DNA from: Bradyrhizobium yuanmingense
GTDB taxonomy: Bacteria > Pseudomonadota > Alphaproteobacteria > Rhizobiales > Xanthobacteraceae
Length of the DNA: 64,000 bases
Assembly: GCF_900094575.1 (NCBI RefSeq)
Contig: NZ_FMAE01000002.1
Location: 186,001 to 250,000 of the forward strand
Direction of reading: 5' to 3'
In this document: piece after piece, positions 34,895-45,406 of the stretch
Layout of the letters: every line of letters begins with the position of its first letter
How positions within the stretch are numbered: the stretch's first letter is position 1
The notes under the pieces: model-generated
The model's database searches: none
The model's input: the letters and a program-made list of their open reading frames with translations, nothing else
Told to the model about the DNA's origin: nothing
Program-made: the position numbers and the translations under genes

Positions 34895-36018
34895 GCTGCG
34901 ACCCGACTGAACTGAAGGCGGCGCTGGCGCGCGAAGCGCACGCGCTCGGCTTCGACTGCATCGGCGTCACCGCGCCGGGCTCGATCGATGCGGCCGGACA
35001 ATACTTCCTCGAATTCATCGCCTCGGGCGGCCATGGCGACATGGATTGGCTTGCGAACCAGCCGGAGCGCCGCGTCGACCCGCGCGGGCTGTGGGCCGAT
35101 GTGCGCAGCGTGATCATGCTCGGCGTCAATTACGGTCCCGACTCCGATCCGCTCGCGATCCTGAAGCAGCGCGCGCGCGCGGCGATCTCGGTCTATGCGC
35201 AAGGCGACGACTATCACGACCTCATCAAGAAGCGGCTGAAGGCGCTGGCGCGCTGGCTGGTCGCGACCGCGCCGAGCGAGGTGAAGGTGTTCGTCGACAC
35301 CGCGGCAGTGATGGAGAAGCCGCTGGCGCAGGCCGCGCATCTGGGCTGGCAGGGCAAGCACACCAATCTCGTCTCGCGCGAGTTCGGCTCGTGGCTGTTT
35401 CTCGGCGCTATCTACACCACGCTGGAGCTGCCGCGCGACGAACCCGAGATCGATCATTGCGGCTCGTGCCGAGCCTGCCTCGACATCTGCCCGACCGCGG
35501 CGTTTCCAGCGCCCTACAAGCTAGATGCGCGGCGCTGCATCTCGTATCTGACCATCGAGAACAAGGGCCCGATCCCGCACGAGTTTCGCAAGAGCATCGG
35601 CAACCGCATCTATGGCTGCGATGATTGCCTTGCCGCCTGCCCCTGGAACAAGTTTGCGCAAGAGGGGCGTGAGGCAAAACTCGCCGCGCGCGACGAGTTG
35701 CGCGCGCCCTCGCTCGCTGAGCTGGCACGGCTGGACGACGCGGCATTCCGTGCGCTGTTCACGAAATCGCCGGTGAAGCGCATCGGCCGCGACCGGTTCG
35801 TGCGCAATGTGCTGATTGCGATCGGCAACTCAGGCGAGGTGGCGCTGGCTGAGGCGGCGCGGCGATTGTTGGATGACGCAAGTCCGCTGGTGCGCGGCGC
35901 GGCGGTGTGGGCGCTGGGCCAGTTGCTGGCGCGCGAAGAGTTTGAGGCGATGAAGGGTGCTGCGATCAGTAACGAGCACGACGAGAGTGTGCGCAAGGAG
36001 TGGCGCGCCGCTTCCTAG
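34843..36018 (+). CDS. queG: tRNA epoxyqueuosine(34) reductase QueG
   Basis: A roughly 391-residue cobalamin-dependent iron-sulfur enzyme that performs the last step of queuosine synthesis in tRNA (epoxyqueuosine to queuosine). [13 protein letters not shown] and [11 protein letters not shown] are the two [4Fe-4S] motifs, and HEAT-like repeats follow at the C-terminus ([17 protein letters not shown]). The start is uncertain. ATG 34843 overlaps the GST gene by 52 bases and lacks a clear ribosome site; CTG 34891 would give the common NTGA overlap with the GST stop and a family-typical N-terminus ([16 protein letters not shown]). Confidence 0.92.
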   Translation: MAGRRAGVADLCGPGFLSCDPTELKAALAREAHALGFDCIGVTAPGSIDAAGQYFLEFIASGGHGDMDWLANQPERRVDPRGLWADVRSVIMLGVNYGPDSDPLAILKQRARAAISVYAQGDDYHDLIKKRLKALARWLVATAPSEVKVFVDTAAVMEKPLAQAAHLGWQGKHTNLVSREFGSWLFLGAIYTTLELPRDEPEIDHCGSCRACLDICPTAAFPAPYKLDARRCISYLTIENKGPIPHEFRKSIGNRIYGCDDCLAACPWNKFAQEGREAKLAARDELRAPSLAELARLDDAAFRALFTKSPVKRIGRDRFVRNVLIAIGNSGEVALAEAARRLLDDASPLVRGAAVWALGQLLAREEFEAMKGAAISNEHDESVRKEWRAAS

Positions 36019-36027
36019 CTCACCGTA

Positions 36028-36128
36028 GTCATTCCCCGCGAAGGCGGGGAATCCAGTGCGCCGCGGCCTATCGATTCAATCACAACTGCCGCGGAGTACT
36101 GGATCGCCCGGTCAAGCCGGGCGATGAC
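36028..36128. repeat. Intergenic palindromic repeat (GTCATTCCCCGCG family)
   Basis: It begins GTCATTCCCCGCGAAGGCGGGG (inner hairpin) and ends with a GCCCGG..CCGGGC hairpin closing in GCGATGAC. The ATCCAGT/ACTGGAT and GCCGCGGC-like words between them also pair. It lies between queG and the thioesterase gene. Confidence 0.75.
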
Positions 36129-36199
36129 ACTCATGTTGTGGCTGGCACATGCTCTCACCACCCTTGATTTCCCCGCCCATTCCCGCAATCTCGCGCGTC

Positions 36200-36997
36200 A
36201 TGACAAGCATGCCTTTCTTCACCCGCGACGGCGATACATTCCATCCGACGGAAGTCGCCAACGGTCCATGGGATCCGAAATCGCTGCACGGACGCGTCAT
36301 CGTCGGACTGCTCGGCTTCGTCATCGAGGAGCGCCATTCCGGGCCCGAATTCGTGCCGGCGCGGCTCACGGTCGACATGTTCCGGCTGCCGACTATCGAC
36401 AAGCCGATCGAAGTGACGACGCGGCTGGTGCGCGACGGCATGCGCATCCGCGTGGTGGAAGCGGAGTTCTTTTCCGGCGGGGTCAGCATGGCGCGCGCCT
36501 CGTGCCAGCTGCTGCGCAAGACGCAAAATCCCGATGGCAATGTCTGGTCGCCGCCGAACTGGGACGCACCGAAGCCGGCCGAGATCCCCAAGCCGACCGA
36601 TCCCAGGCTCGGCATGAACGGCAAATGGGCGACACGCCCGATCGTCGGCCATATGGGCTCGCTCGGCCCGCGCAGATTGTGGATGAGCGAGGTGCGTGAG
36701 CTCGTCGCGGGCACCCCGATGACGCCGTTCGTCCGCGTCGCCACCGGCGCCGATTTTGCGAGCCCGTTTGCCAATGCCGGCGACCAGGGGCTCGGCTACA
36801 TCAACAGCGATGTCACGATCTATCTGCACCGCCTGCCGGCGACGGAGTGGATCGGCTTCGAGGTGGTGAACCACCACGCCACCGACGGTGTCGCGATCGG
36901 CGAATGCTGGCTCTATGACGAACAGGGTCCGATCGGCACCGCGACGGTGGCCGCGCTGGCGCAGCGCAAGCCGATGGTGAATCCGTCGAAGCGGTAG
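36200..36997 (+). CDS. Acyl-CoA thioesterase-like (double hot-dog) protein
   Basis: A 265-residue protein resembling the TesB-like/4HBT_3 double hot-dog families: GRVIVGLLGFVIEER, FVPARLTVDMFRLP, then a second half with NSDVTIYLHRLPATEWIGFE and GVAIGECWLYDEQGPIGTATV. It would hydrolyse acyl-CoA thioesters in the cytoplasm. Start 36200 (or 36209) is tentative because neither has a strong ribosome site. It stands alone between two intergenic palindromes. Confidence 0.75.
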   Translation: MTSMPFFTRDGDTFHPTEVANGPWDPKSLHGRVIVGLLGFVIEERHSGPEFVPARLTVDMFRLPTIDKPIEVTTRLVRDGMRIRVVEAEFFSGGVSMARASCQLLRKTQNPDGNVWSPPNWDAPKPAEIPKPTDPRLGMNGKWATRPIVGHMGSLGPRRLWMSEVRELVAGTPMTPFVRVATGADFASPFANAGDQGLGYINSDVTIYLHRLPATEWIGFEVVNHHATDGVAIGECWLYDEQGPIGTATVAALAQRKPMVNPSKR

Positions 36998-37016
36998 GAG
37001 CGCGCGCCTCTCTCCG

Positions 37017-37126
37017 GTCGTCATTCCGGGATGCGCCGTCAGGCGCAGACCCGGAATCCATCGGGCCGCAGGCCAAGAGTTGAAATGGATTCCGGGTTCG
37101 CGCTTCGCGCGCCCCGGAATGACGAC
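37017..37126. repeat. Intergenic palindromic repeat (GTCGTCATTCCGGG family)
   Basis: The outer arms GTCGTCATTCCGGG and CCCCGGAATGACGAC are complementary. The inner pair GGCGCAGACCCGGAATCCAT / ATGGATTCCGGGTT adds a second hairpin. The right arm ends at the base before the stop codon of the minus-strand SnoaL-like gene, between convergent genes. Confidence 0.85.
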
Positions 37127-37594
37127 CTAGTCCAAATGCCGCTGCATCTCCGGCCGCGCCTTCAGTTCGGCACCCTGCTTGGCGACGATCTTCGCGATCC
37201 GCTCCGGGGCGAAGTTCAAATCGACGAACGCCGGCGCGGTGTTGGCGACCTCGTGATAGCTCGCGATCCTGCCGCCCTTCAGCGTCATGATCGCAACGCC
37301 CTCGAACATCGCCCGCGCGCCGTTTGCTTCCGGCAGGGTCGATCTATAGCTGAAGGTGTAGCGCGCATAGAGCGTGGTGCCGTCGGTGACGGGATCATGC
37401 ATGTCCCAGCGGAAATCGGTCGCCGTGCGGTAGAACCAGTCGTCGATCATCGCGGCGATCTTCGCGCGGCCGGCGAAGGCGCCGTAGAAGACATCGTGAT
37501 AGACGCCGTCCTCGGTGAACAGCTGGGCGAAGGCTTCGCCGTTGCGCTGCTCGACGGCATCGCAGAAGGCGCGCAGCATGGCGGTGGTGGTCAT
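37127..37594 (-). CDS. SnoaL-like/nuclear transport factor 2-fold protein
   Basis: A 155-residue NTF2-fold protein: FCDAVEQRNGEAFAQLFTEDGVYHDVFYGAFAGRA is the cone-forming helix/strand start, and FEGVAIMTLKGGRIASYHEV the closing sheet. Such proteins are isomerases, hydrolases or non-catalytic binding domains; the substrate is unknown. A GGGAGG site precedes ATG 37594. The last codon abuts an intergenic palindrome. Confidence 0.85.
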   Translation of the reverse strand: MTTTAMLRAFCDAVEQRNGEAFAQLFTEDGVYHDVFYGAFAGRAKIAAMIDDWFYRTATDFRWDMHDPVTDGTTLYARYTFSYRSTLPEANGARAMFEGVAIMTLKGGRIASYHEVANTAPAFVDLNFAPERIAKIVAKQGAELKARPEMQRHLD

Positions 37595-37618
37595 TGGCGT
37601 TGCCTCCCAGTTGTTATG

Positions 37619-37777
37619 CCCTCTCCCCTTGCGGGAGAGGCCAGCTCCGCTCGTTGACGCGCATTTCGTTCGGGTGAGGGGTTGCTTCCGCGAGTCCAAC
37701 TCTCATTCGGGCCCGTGGAGAGAACCCCTCATCCGACTTCGCTTCGCGAAGCCACCTTCTCCCGCAAGGGGAGAAGG
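37619..37777. repeat. Intergenic palindromic repeat (CCCTCTCCCCTTGCGGGAGAGG family)
   Basis: It starts with a CCTCTCCC/GGGAGAGG hairpin and ends with a CCTTCTCCC...GGGGAGAAGG hairpin, with GGTGAGGGGTT / AACCCCTCATC between. It is related to the element at 30808-30936. It separates the hydrolase gene from the SnoaL-like gene, both on the minus strand. Confidence 0.8.
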
Positions 37778-37788
37778 AAGATGACACA

Positions 37789-38577
37789 TCACCCGATCTC
37801 AGCCACCGCCGCAAGAAGGCGCGCGATGTCCTGCGGGCGGGACAGGCGGTGATCGCCGTCCTGGATCATGGTCAGCACGACGTCGTCGGCCGGCAGGCGA
37901 TGAGTCAGCGCAAACGCGTGCTGCCAGGGCACATCAGGGTCCTTCGCGCCTTGCAGGATGCGGACGGGGCAGCCGAGATCGATGGCGCTGCCCAGCACGA
38001 GGTGATTGCGTCCCTCCTCGATCAGGTTCCGCGTGATCGGATAGGGCGAGCCGTCGCCATATTCCGATGGGCGCAGCCAGAAGCCCTTGGTCTCGATCTC
38101 CTTCTTCACTGCGGGCGAAAAATTCTTCCACATCAGCTCTTCGGTGAAATCGGGCGCCGGCGCGATCAGGACGAGCCCTGCGAGCGACGCTTTGCCGGCA
38201 CGCTTCTTGATCTCGCGCGCGAGCAGCAGCGCCATCCAGCCGCCCATCGACGAGCCGATCAGGATTTGCGGGCCGTCGCAGAAGCGTTCGAACACCGCAA
38301 CACTGTCCTCGAGCCAGCTGCCGATGGTCCCCATGGCGAAATCGCCGCTGGATTCGCCGTGGCCGGAATAGTCGAAGCGAACGATTGCGCGGCCGCGCTC
38401 GTGGGCCCAGGCATCCAGCGCCACGGCCTTGCCGCCCTGCATGTCCGACTTGAATCCGCCGAGCCAGACCAGGCCGGGGCCTTTCCCAGGACGGCGGCGC
38501 ACCGCGATCCTGCGGGCGGACGGCCCTTCGCCCACATCGATGAATTCAAGCGCGGCATCGGGAATTGCGTCGGTCAT
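37789..38577 (-). CDS. Alpha/beta hydrolase (ABHD10-like)
   Basis: A 262-residue serine hydrolase. The nucleophile elbow is GSSMGG (about 108-113), with oxyanion-region GFKSDMQGGKA and FDYSGHGES, the acid Asp in GAKDPDVPW and His in DGDHRLSRP. The pattern resembles the ABHD10/bacterial esterase group that cleaves thioesters or glucuronide esters. Substrate unknown. It is divergent from infC. Confidence 0.87.
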   Translation of the reverse strand: MTDAIPDAALEFIDVGEGPSARRIAVRRRPGKGPGLVWLGGFKSDMQGGKAVALDAWAHERGRAIVRFDYSGHGESSGDFAMGTIGSWLEDSVAVFERFCDGPQILIGSSMGGWMALLLAREIKKRAGKASLAGLVLIAPAPDFTEELMWKNFSPAVKKEIETKGFWLRPSEYGDGSPYPITRNLIEEGRNHLVLGSAIDLGCPVRILQGAKDPDVPWQHAFALTHRLPADDVVLTMIQDGDHRLSRPQDIARLLAAVAEIG

Positions 38578-38828
38578 GGAACGTTTACTCTGATTGTGCG
38601 GTTTGAGCTGTCCGGACCTGTTCCGAAAGCACGACCGGCATCGGTATTGGTCCTTTGGGACGCTTGCGGAACAGAGGCAAGGTGTCTATGTCGGTCAGCG
38701 TGCCGAGGGCCGTGACCAAAATGCATCGCATTTGAGGGTTTTTCGCGCCTCGCACCAGCGACTTGCTTGCCGGCAAACGCATCTTCCTTCAAAATAGCCG
38801 CTTCTTTCACAACTTTGGAGAACCACCC

Positions 38829-39368
38829 ATTCGCCGTCCTAATAAAGCTCCGCCCGCTGCCAGCAAAGACGGGCCGCGCATCAATGATGATATCCGCAAT
38901 GCGCAGATCCAGCTGATCGACCAGACCGGTGACAACAAAGGCACGGTCGAGACCGTCGTCGCCATCCGCATGGCGCAGGAAGTCGGGATGGACCTGGTCG
39001 AGATTTCGCCGAATACCAGCCCTCCCGTCTGCAAGATCATGGATTACGGGAAGTACAAGTATTCCGCTCAGAAGAAAGCCGCGGAAGCCCGCAAACGGCA
39101 GAAGACCGTCGAGATCAAGGAGATCAAGCTCCGTCCGATGATCGACGACCACGATTACGACGTGAAGATGCGCGCGATGCAGCGCTTCTTCGAAGAGGGT
39201 GACAAGGTCAAGATCACGCTGCGCTATCGCGGCCGCGAAATGGCGCACCAGGAGATCGGCACCAAGTTGCTCGACAAGATCAAGACCGACGTCGCCGAGC
39301 TCGCCAAGGTCGAGCAGGACGCGCGGTTCGAAGGTCGCCAGGTCGTAATGGTGCTGGCGCCGCGCTGA
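38829..39368 (+). CDS. infC: Translation initiation factor IF-3, starting at AUU
   Basis: A 179-residue IF-3: N-domain ([22 protein letters not shown]), lysine-rich linker ([17 protein letters not shown]) and C-domain ([36 protein letters not shown]). No ATG or GTG lies near the expected N-terminus. ATT 38829, ten bases after GGAG, opens RRPNKAPPA exactly where family members start. AUU is the conserved rare infC start through which IF-3 represses its own synthesis. A terminator follows, separating it from rpmI-rplT. Confidence 0.95.
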   Translation: MRRPNKAPPAASKDGPRINDDIRNAQIQLIDQTGDNKGTVETVVAIRMAQEVGMDLVEISPNTSPPVCKIMDYGKYKYSAQKKAAEARKRQKTVEIKEIKLRPMIDDHDYDVKMRAMQRFFEEGDKVKITLRYRGREMAHQEIGTKLLDKIKTDVAELAKVEQDARFEGRQVVMVLAPR

Positions 39369-39398
39369 CGCGCAACGCTTTAGGACCTCGAGAATTTC

Positions 39399-39431
39399 AA
39401 CGGCCCGTCCGGATCCCCGGCGGGCCGTTTT
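39399..39431 (+). terminator. Rho-independent terminator of infC
   Basis: AACGGCCCG (39399-39407) pairs with CGGGCCGTT (39421-39429), the loop can add CCGG pairs, and the right arm ends in TTTT. It lies 31 bases after the infC stop. Confidence 0.9.
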
Positions 39432-39436
39432 GTGTG

Positions 39437-39832
39437 TCAGGTCCTCGTCGCCTGCCAGGTTCCGCTGCACTGGTCGCCGGAGATAATTCCCTTCCACGAC
39501 CCGGCGCCGTTCACGCCGGCGAGCCGGCCGCCGCCACTGGCGTGGGAGGCGCCGACCGAGACCTGCACGGCGACAGCGCCGGAACGGTTGACCCGGCCCG
39601 AGACCCGGCCGCCGCCGGCGGAGGAGACGCGGGTGCCGGTCACGGTGAAGGGAACGCTGTAGCCCGAGCTGCAATTGCCGCGGGTGGTGGCGAAGGTGAC
39701 GTTCCAGATGCCGTCATAGCCGCCGGCGCGGGCGTCAGCCGCCTGTGGCAGCGCAGCCGCGGCGAGCACGGCGAACAGCGCCAGAGGGCGCGGGCGGGCG
39801 AATGAAATCAGAAGTTGCGGGAAATGAGCCAT
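39437..39832 (-). CDS. Small secreted hypothetical protein
   Basis: A 131-residue protein with a signal peptide (PLALFAVLAAAALPQAADA, cleavage about residue 35) and a Gly/Ser/Val-rich mature domain starting GGYDGIWNVTFATTRGNCSSG. Two cysteines (NCSS and DQCSGTW) may form a disulfide. Similar small proteins (YDGxWxVxxxTxxGxC..) are frequent in Bradyrhizobium, but I know no function. It lies antisense between infC and rpmI, which are usually adjacent. Confidence 0.75.
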   Translation of the reverse strand: MAHFPQLLISFARPRPLALFAVLAAAALPQAADARAGGYDGIWNVTFATTRGNCSSGYSVPFTVTGTRVSSAGGGRVSGRVNRSGAVAVQVSVGASHASGGGRLAGVNGAGSWKGIISGDQCSGTWQATRT

Positions 39833-40107
39833 TTTGGACCTGCTTCAGGCGAGAAGGCTTGGACATGAGGGGTGGCAGCGTTCAATAGTCGGCGGGCAGG
39901 TTGCGGCGGTTCATCGTTGCCAATTGGCCTGTCCTCTGTCATAAGCCCAGCCTTCACCGCCCGGCTGATTTACGGGCTGCCGTGGCGGTGTCTCGTGCGG
40001 GTTTCGCGCCTGTTCGCAAAACTTGAGCACAATCAACGCTCTAACGAGCATTTTTGACGGTCCAGCCGCCTTCGCGGGCGGATCTCTGTGGCCATTAGGA
40101 GAGCCAA

Positions 40108-40308
40108 ATGCCCAAGCTGAAGACCAAATCGGGCGCTAAAAAGCGCTTCAAGGTGACTGCCACCGGCAAAGTGATGCACGCCCAGCGCGGCAAGCGTCAC
40201 GGCATGATCAAGCGGACGAAGAAGCAGATCCGTCAGCTCCGCGGCACCCGCGTGCTGTTCAAGACCGACGGCGACAACGTCAAGAAGTACTTCTTGCCGA
40301 ACGCCTGA
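40108..40308 (+). CDS. rpmI: 50S ribosomal protein L35
   Basis: A 66-residue basic protein, [20 protein letters not shown], ending KKYFLPNA: the full L35 sequence. It binds 23S rRNA in the large subunit. A strong AGGAGAG ribosome site precedes it. The 275-base gap upstream carries the promoter and a CCGCC/GGCGG hairpin about 30 bases before the ATG that could serve L20 autoregulation (inference). Confidence 0.98.
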   Translation: MPKLKTKSGAKKRFKVTATGKVMHAQRGKRHGMIKRTKKQIRQLRGTRVLFKTDGDNVKKYFLPNA

Positions 40309-40387
40309 TCGGGTCCACGATCATTGCCACCTCTGCCGCGCATCCCGCGGCGATCCGATAACCAAGTCATCTCTGAAGGATCTCGTC

Positions 40388-40747
40388 ATGTCTCGCGTCA
40401 AACGCGGTGTGACCGCCCACGCCAAGCACAAGAAAGTCTACAAGGCCGCCAAGGGCTTCTATGGCCGCCGCAAGAACACCATCCGCGCCGCCAAGCCGGC
40501 CGTGGAGAAGGCCCAGCAATACGCCTTCCGCGACCGCAAGCGTCGCAAGCGCACCTTCCGCGCGCTCTGGATCCAGCGCCTCAACGCCGCGGTCCGTCCG
40601 TTCGGCCTGACCTACAGCCGATTTATCGACGGCCTTGCCAAGTCGGGCATCACCGTGGACCGCAAGGTGCTGTCGGATCTCGCGATCCGCGAGCCCGCCG
40701 CGTTCCAAGCGATCGCCGAGAAGGCCAAAGCCGCGCTGGCGGCGTAA
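40388..40747 (+). CDS. rplT: 50S ribosomal protein L20
   Basis: A 119-residue basic protein: [20 protein letters not shown], then [19 protein letters not shown] and [17 protein letters not shown]. It is essential for early 50S assembly and in many bacteria represses its own rpmI-rplT message. It lies 79 bases after rpmI. Confidence 0.98.
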   Translation: MSRVKRGVTAHAKHKKVYKAAKGFYGRRKNTIRAAKPAVEKAQQYAFRDRKRRKRTFRALWIQRLNAAVRPFGLTYSRFIDGLAKSGITVDRKVLSDLAIREPAAFQAIAEKAKAALAA

Positions 40748-40961
40748 GCCGCCCCACTGCGCGACTTGCGCAGCGTTCAGCTTGTGATGGCCCGGGCAGA
40801 GGCGCGTGTCGCGCGTTCATCGCCCCGGCCGTCATCTCTCGCGCATACACTTCTCCGACGTGGATGCCCGGCGAATCTAACGCGAAGATGCGCTTCGCGC
40901 TTTTGGCCGGGCGTGACGGGCTAGGATCATCGGCTCAGCATCCTGGCCAAAAGGGATTGCC

Positions 40962-42044
40962 ATGACCGATCTTGCCCAGCTCCAAGCCCAGATCATCGCC
41001 GACATCGCCGCCGCTGCCGACGAGGCCGCGCTCGAGGCCGTGCGTGTTGCAGCCCTCGGCAAGAAGGGCTCGATCTCGGCGCTGCTCGCCACGCTCGGCA
41101 AGATGTCGCCGGACGAGCGCAAGACGCAAGGCGCGGCGATCAACCAGGCCAAGGACGAAGTCAGCCAGGCGCTTGCTGCGCGGCGCGACGTGCTGAAGTC
41201 GGCGGCGCTCGATGCGCGGCTGGCGTCCGAGACCGTCGACGTGACCCTGCCGCTGCGCGATGCGCCGGCTGAGGCCGGCCGCATCCATCCGCTGAGCCAG
41301 GTCTGGGACGAGCTCACCACCATCTTCGCCGACATGGGATTCTCGGTGGCCGAAGGCCCCGACATCGAGACCGACGATTACAACTTCACCAAGCTGAATT
41401 TCCCGGAAGGCCATCCGGCGCGCGAGATGCACGACACGTTCTTCTTCCATCCGAAGCAGGACGGCTCGCGCATGCTGCTGCGGACCCACACCTCGCCGGT
41501 GCAGGTGCGCACCATGCTGAGCCAGAAGCCGCCGATCCGCGTGATCTGCCCGGGCCGCACCTATCGCATCGATTCGGACGCGACCCACACGCCGCAATTC
41601 CACCAGGTCGAGGGCCTCGTCATCGACAAGAGCTCGCATCTCGGCCATCTCAAATGGATCCTGCACGAGTTCTGCAAGGCGTTCTTCGAGGTCGACCACA
41701 TCAACATGCGCTTCCGGCCCTCGTTCTTCCCGTTCACCGAGCCTTCGCTCGAAGTCGACATCCAGTGCCGCCGCGACAAGGGCGAGATCCGCTTCGGCGA
41801 GGGCGAGGATTGGCTCGAGATTCTCGGCTGCGGCATGGTGCATCCCAACGTGCTGCGCGCCTGCGGCATCGATCCCGACGAGCACCAGGGCTTCGCCTGG
41901 GGCATGGGCATCGACCGCATCGCCATGCTGAAATACGGCATCGCCGATTTGCGCCAGCTGTTCGACAGCGACGTCCGCTGGCTGAGCCACTATGGCTTCA
42001 AGCCGCTCGAAGTGCCAACGCTTGCCGGAGGGCTCAGCACGTGA
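40962..42044 (+). CDS. pheS: Phenylalanine-tRNA ligase alpha subunit
   Basis: A 360-residue class II aminoacyl-tRNA synthetase subunit. It has an N-terminal coiled coil (residues 1-85), motif 1 [19 protein letters not shown], motif 2 [11 protein letters not shown] and motif 3 [14 protein letters not shown]. The subunit holds the active site that charges tRNA-Phe in the (alpha-beta)2 enzyme. The stop overlaps the pheT GTG start. Confidence 0.98.
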   Translation: MTDLAQLQAQIIADIAAAADEAALEAVRVAALGKKGSISALLATLGKMSPDERKTQGAAINQAKDEVSQALAARRDVLKSAALDARLASETVDVTLPLRDAPAEAGRIHPLSQVWDELTTIFADMGFSVAEGPDIETDDYNFTKLNFPEGHPAREMHDTFFFHPKQDGSRMLLRTHTSPVQVRTMLSQKPPIRVICPGRTYRIDSDATHTPQFHQVEGLVIDKSSHLGHLKWILHEFCKAFFEVDHINMRFRPSFFPFTEPSLEVDIQCRRDKGEIRFGEGEDWLEILGCGMVHPNVLRACGIDPDEHQGFAWGMGIDRIAMLKYGIADLRQLFDSDVRWLSHYGFKPLEVPTLAGGLST

Positions 42045-44449
42045 AATTCACCCTCTCCTGGCTGAAGGATCATCTCGAGACCGACGAGCCGCTCGAAAAA
42101 CTCGCCGACAAGCTCACCATGATCGGGCTCGAGGTCGAGAACATCGAGGACAAGGCGAAGGCGCTGAAGCCGTTCACCATTGCGAAGGTGATCTCGGCCG
42201 AGCAGCATCCGAATGCGGATCGCCTGCGCGTCTGCATGGTCGACACCGGCGACGGTGGTGCGCCGGTGCAGGTGGTGTGCGGCGCGCCGAATGCGCGCGC
42301 CGGGCTCGTCAGCGTGTTCTCGCCGCCCGGCACCTACATTCCCGGCAAGGATATCACGCTCGGTGTCGGCACCATCCGCGGCGTCGAGAGCCGCGGCATG
42401 CTGTGCTCGGCGGCCGAGCTGCAGATCTCCAACGATCATGACGGCATCATGGAATTGCCGGCGGACGCGCCAATCGGTGCTGCCTATGCCGAATGGGCCG
42501 GCCTCGGAGATCCCGTCATCGAGATCAATCTGACGCCGAACCGGCAGGACTGCACCGGCGTGCACGGCATCGCGCGCGATCTCGCCGCCGCCGACATGGG
42601 CAAGTTCAAGGATCCCACCATCAAGCCGGTCAAGGGCGAATTCCCCTGTCCCGTGAAGGTGACGGTCGAGGATGCCACGCTGTGCCCGGGCTTTGCGCTC
42701 CGTCTCGTGCGCGGGGTCAAGAACGGGCCGTCACCGGAATGGCTGCAGAAGCGGCTGACCGCGATCGGCCTGCGTCCGATCAACGCGCTGGTCGACATCA
42801 CCAATTTTGTGACCTACGACCGCGCACGCCCGCTGCACGTGTTCGACGCCAAGAAGGTGAAGGGCAATCTCGTCGTGCGCCGCGCGCGCGAGGGCGAGAG
42901 CCTGCTGGCGCTCGACGGCCGCACCTACAATCTCGATCCCGCCATTTGCGTGATCGCGGACGAGCACGGCGTCGAATCGCTCGCCGGCATCATGGGCGGC
43001 GAAGCATCGGGCTGCGACGAGAACACCACAGACGTGCTGATCGAATCGGCGCTGTGGAACGAGATCAACATCGCCCAGACCGGCCGCAAGCTCGGCATCA
43101 ATTCGGACGCGCGCTACCGCTTCGAACGCGGCGTCGATCCAGCCTTCATGGTGCCCGGCATCGAGCTCGCGACCAAGCTGGTGATGGAGATGTGCGGCGG
43201 CGCGCCCTCTGAAACCGTCCTGGTCGGCAAGACCTTTGGCGACGACCGCCTGATCGAATTCCCGATCACCGAAGTCAAGCGCCTGTCTGGCATTGAGGTG
43301 CCGCAGGTTGAGATGAAGCGCATCCTGACCCATCTCGGCTTCATGATGGCGGGTCCCGGCCCGGTGGTGAAGGTCGCGGTGCCGTCCTGGCGCTCCGACG
43401 TGCACGGCAAGGCCGACATCGTCGAGGAGATCGTCCGCATCTTCGGCGTCGACAAGGTGCCGATGACGCCGTTCGAGCGCGGCGACGAGCCGCGCAAGCC
43501 GGTGCTGACGCCGCTGCAGCTGCGCAACCGCCGCGCGCGGCGCGCGCTCGCGAGCCGCGGCATGGTCGAAGCCGTGACCTGGTCGTTCATCGCAAAATCT
43601 GCGGCCGAATTGTTCGGCGGCGGACAGCGCGAGCTCGAGGTTGCCAACCCGATCGCCTCGGATCTCTCCGACATGCGCCCGACCCTGCTGGCCGGCCTGA
43701 TCGCGGCGGCGCAGGCCAATGCCGATCGCGGCTTCGGCGATGTCGCGCTGTTCGAGGTCGGCCAGGTGTTCAAGGGCGATCTCCCGCAGGACCAGTTCAT
43801 GGCGGCGAGTGGCGTGCGCCGCGGCCTTGCTTCGTCCGAAGGGCTCGGCCGGCACTGGACCGGCTCGGCGCAGGCCGACGTGTTCGACGCCAAGGCCGAT
43901 GCGCTGGCGGTGCTGGCGGTGGCCGGCGCGCCGATGCAGGCGCTGCAGATCGTGGCGGGTGGTCCCGGCTGGCTGCATCCGGGTCGCTCCGGCACGATCC
44001 AGATCGGGCCGCAGAACGTGCTCGGATATTTCGGCGAAGTGCACCCGAGAGCCCTCGAGGCGCTCGGCGCCGACGGGCCGCTTGTCGTCTTTGAGGTGAT
44101 CCTCGACCGCATCCCCGAGGCGAAGAAGAAGCCGACGCGCGCCAAGCCCTTGATCGAGCTCTCGGCGTTCCAGCCGGTGTCGCGTGACTTCGCTTTCATT
44201 GTCGACCGCGCCGTCAAGGCCGGCGACATCGTTCGCGCGGCGCAAGGCGTCGACAAGAAGCTGATCACCGGCGTCAATGTCTTCGATATCTACGAAGGCA
44301 AGGGCATCGATGACGGCAAGAAGTCGATCGCGATCGCGATCACGCTGCAGCCGCGCGAGAAAACCCTGACCGATCAGGAGATCGAGGCCGTCGCCACGAA
44401 GATCGTGGCCGAGGTCACCAAGAAGACCGGCGGCACGTTGCGCGGATGA
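42041..44449 (+). CDS. pheT: Phenylalanine-tRNA ligase beta subunit
   Basis: An 802-residue beta subunit: tRNA-binding OB domain (about 40-150, [24 protein letters not shown]), B3/B4 editing domain ([18 protein letters not shown]), B5, catalytic-like module and C-terminal FDX-ACB domain ([13 protein letters not shown]). It starts at GTG 42041, overlapping the pheS stop by four bases (GTGA), after GGAGGG. It edits misacylated Tyr-tRNA-Phe and binds tRNA. Confidence 0.98.
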   Translation: MKFTLSWLKDHLETDEPLEKLADKLTMIGLEVENIEDKAKALKPFTIAKVISAEQHPNADRLRVCMVDTGDGGAPVQVVCGAPNARAGLVSVFSPPGTYIPGKDITLGVGTIRGVESRGMLCSAAELQISNDHDGIMELPADAPIGAAYAEWAGLGDPVIEINLTPNRQDCTGVHGIARDLAAADMGKFKDPTIKPVKGEFPCPVKVTVEDATLCPGFALRLVRGVKNGPSPEWLQKRLTAIGLRPINALVDITNFVTYDRARPLHVFDAKKVKGNLVVRRAREGESLLALDGRTYNLDPAICVIADEHGVESLAGIMGGEASGCDENTTDVLIESALWNEINIAQTGRKLGINSDARYRFERGVDPAFMVPGIELATKLVMEMCGGAPSETVLVGKTFGDDRLIEFPITEVKRLSGIEVPQVEMKRILTHLGFMMAGPGPVVKVAVPSWRSDVHGKADIVEEIVRIFGVDKVPMTPFERGDEPRKPVLTPLQLRNRRARRALASRGMVEAVTWSFIAKSAAELFGGGQRELEVANPIASDLSDMRPTLLAGLIAAAQANADRGFGDVALFEVGQVFKGDLPQDQFMAASGVRRGLASSEGLGRHWTGSAQADVFDAKADALAVLAVAGAPMQALQIVAGGPGWLHPGRSGTIQIGPQNVLGYFGEVHPRALEALGADGPLVVFEVILDRIPEAKKKPTRAKPLIELSAFQPVSRDFAFIVDRAVKAGDIVRAAQGVDKKLITGVNVFDIYEGKGIDDGKKSIAIAITLQPREKTLTDQEIEAVATKIVAEVTKKTGGTLRG

Positions 44450-45216
44450 GTCCTGCTGACTTCCTTCCGAAGGACGTCAGCCTCACGATCGCGGCGGCGC
44501 TCTGCGCCGTCGCTTTCGTTTCGGGCACAGCGCGCGGCTTCTCCGGCTTCGGTTCGGCGCTGATCTTCATGCCGCTGGCGAGCAGCATCGCGGCACCGCG
44601 GCTCGTTGCTGCCCTGCTTCTCGTCATCGATTTCGTCGCAGCCGCGCCGCTGCTGCCGGATGCATGGCGGAAGGCCGATCGCAAGGCCACGGCCGTGATA
44701 GTGCTGGGCGCGCTGATCGGCGTACCCATCGGCACCTATTTCCTCAGCGTGCTCGAACCCGTTACCACGCGCTGGATCATCTCCTGCTTCGTAGCGGCGC
44801 TGCTCCTTCTGCTGCTGTCGGGCTGGCGCTATCGCGGCAAGGACCATGCCTGGCTGTCGGTGGGCATCGGCGGCCTCTCCGGCTTCTGCAGCGGGCTCGC
44901 GCAAACCGGCGGCCCGCCGATCGTCGGCTACTGGCTCGGCCGCCCGATCGCGCCGATGGTCGCGCGCGCCAACATCGTGCTGTTCTTCGGCGCCTCGGAT
45001 TTCTTCTCGATGATCAGCTACGCGGCGACCGGCCTGATCAGCCGCGAATCGCTGGTGCTGTCGCTGATCGTCGGCCCGGTCTATGCGGTTGGCGTTGCGT
45101 TCGGCAGCTCATTGTTCGGCCGCGCCAGCGAGAAGGTGTTTCGCGGCATCTGCTACGCGCTGATTGCGATGGCGGTGATCTTTGGATTGCCGGTGCTGGA
45201 TGGCGTGCTGCGATAA
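44446..45216 (+). CDS. TauE/SafE family membrane transporter (sulfite exporter-like)
   Basis: A 256-residue protein with about eight transmembrane helices and the two family repeats ([14 protein letters not shown] near the N-terminus; [21 protein letters not shown] in the second half). Members export sulfite, sulfoacetate or related organosulfur anions. ATG 44446 overlaps the pheT stop (ATGA), so it is co-expressed with tRNA synthetase genes. The link is positional only. Confidence 0.88.
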   Translation: MSPADFLPKDVSLTIAAALCAVAFVSGTARGFSGFGSALIFMPLASSIAAPRLVAALLLVIDFVAAAPLLPDAWRKADRKATAVIVLGALIGVPIGTYFLSVLEPVTTRWIISCFVAALLLLLLSGWRYRGKDHAWLSVGIGGLSGFCSGLAQTGGPPIVGYWLGRPIAPMVARANIVLFFGASDFFSMISYAATGLISRESLVLSLIVGPVYAVGVAFGSSLFGRASEKVFRGICYALIAMAVIFGLPVLDGVLR

Positions 45217-45223
45217 CATCTCC

Positions 45224-45381
45224 GCTGTCGTCCCGGGGCGCGCGTAGCGCGAGCCCGGGACCCATAACCCCGGGGAGTGGTTATGGGGCAAGGTGGCAAC
45301 TCCGAGTCTTCGCCAAACCACTCCCTGTGAGTATGGGTCCCGAATCTGCGCTCCGCTTCGCTGCGCCTGTCCGGACGACAG
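45224..45381. repeat. Intergenic palindromic repeat (CTGTCGTCC...GGACGACAG)
   Basis: The outer arms CTGTCGTCC and GGACGACAG are exact complements, with inner GAGCCCGGGACCCAT / ATGGGTCCC and GTGGTT / AACCAC pairs. The core CTCCCTGTG..TATGG(A/G)TCCC is shared with 63590-63668. It sits between convergent genes. Confidence 0.8.
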
Positions 45382-45406
45382 TGGAATTTATCGCGGCTTG
45401 ATCGTC

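Noticed and set aside
42731..44245. Open frame of 504 codons on the minus strand opposite pheT
   Set aside because: It has no recognisable domain, and pheT covers the region with full family conservation.
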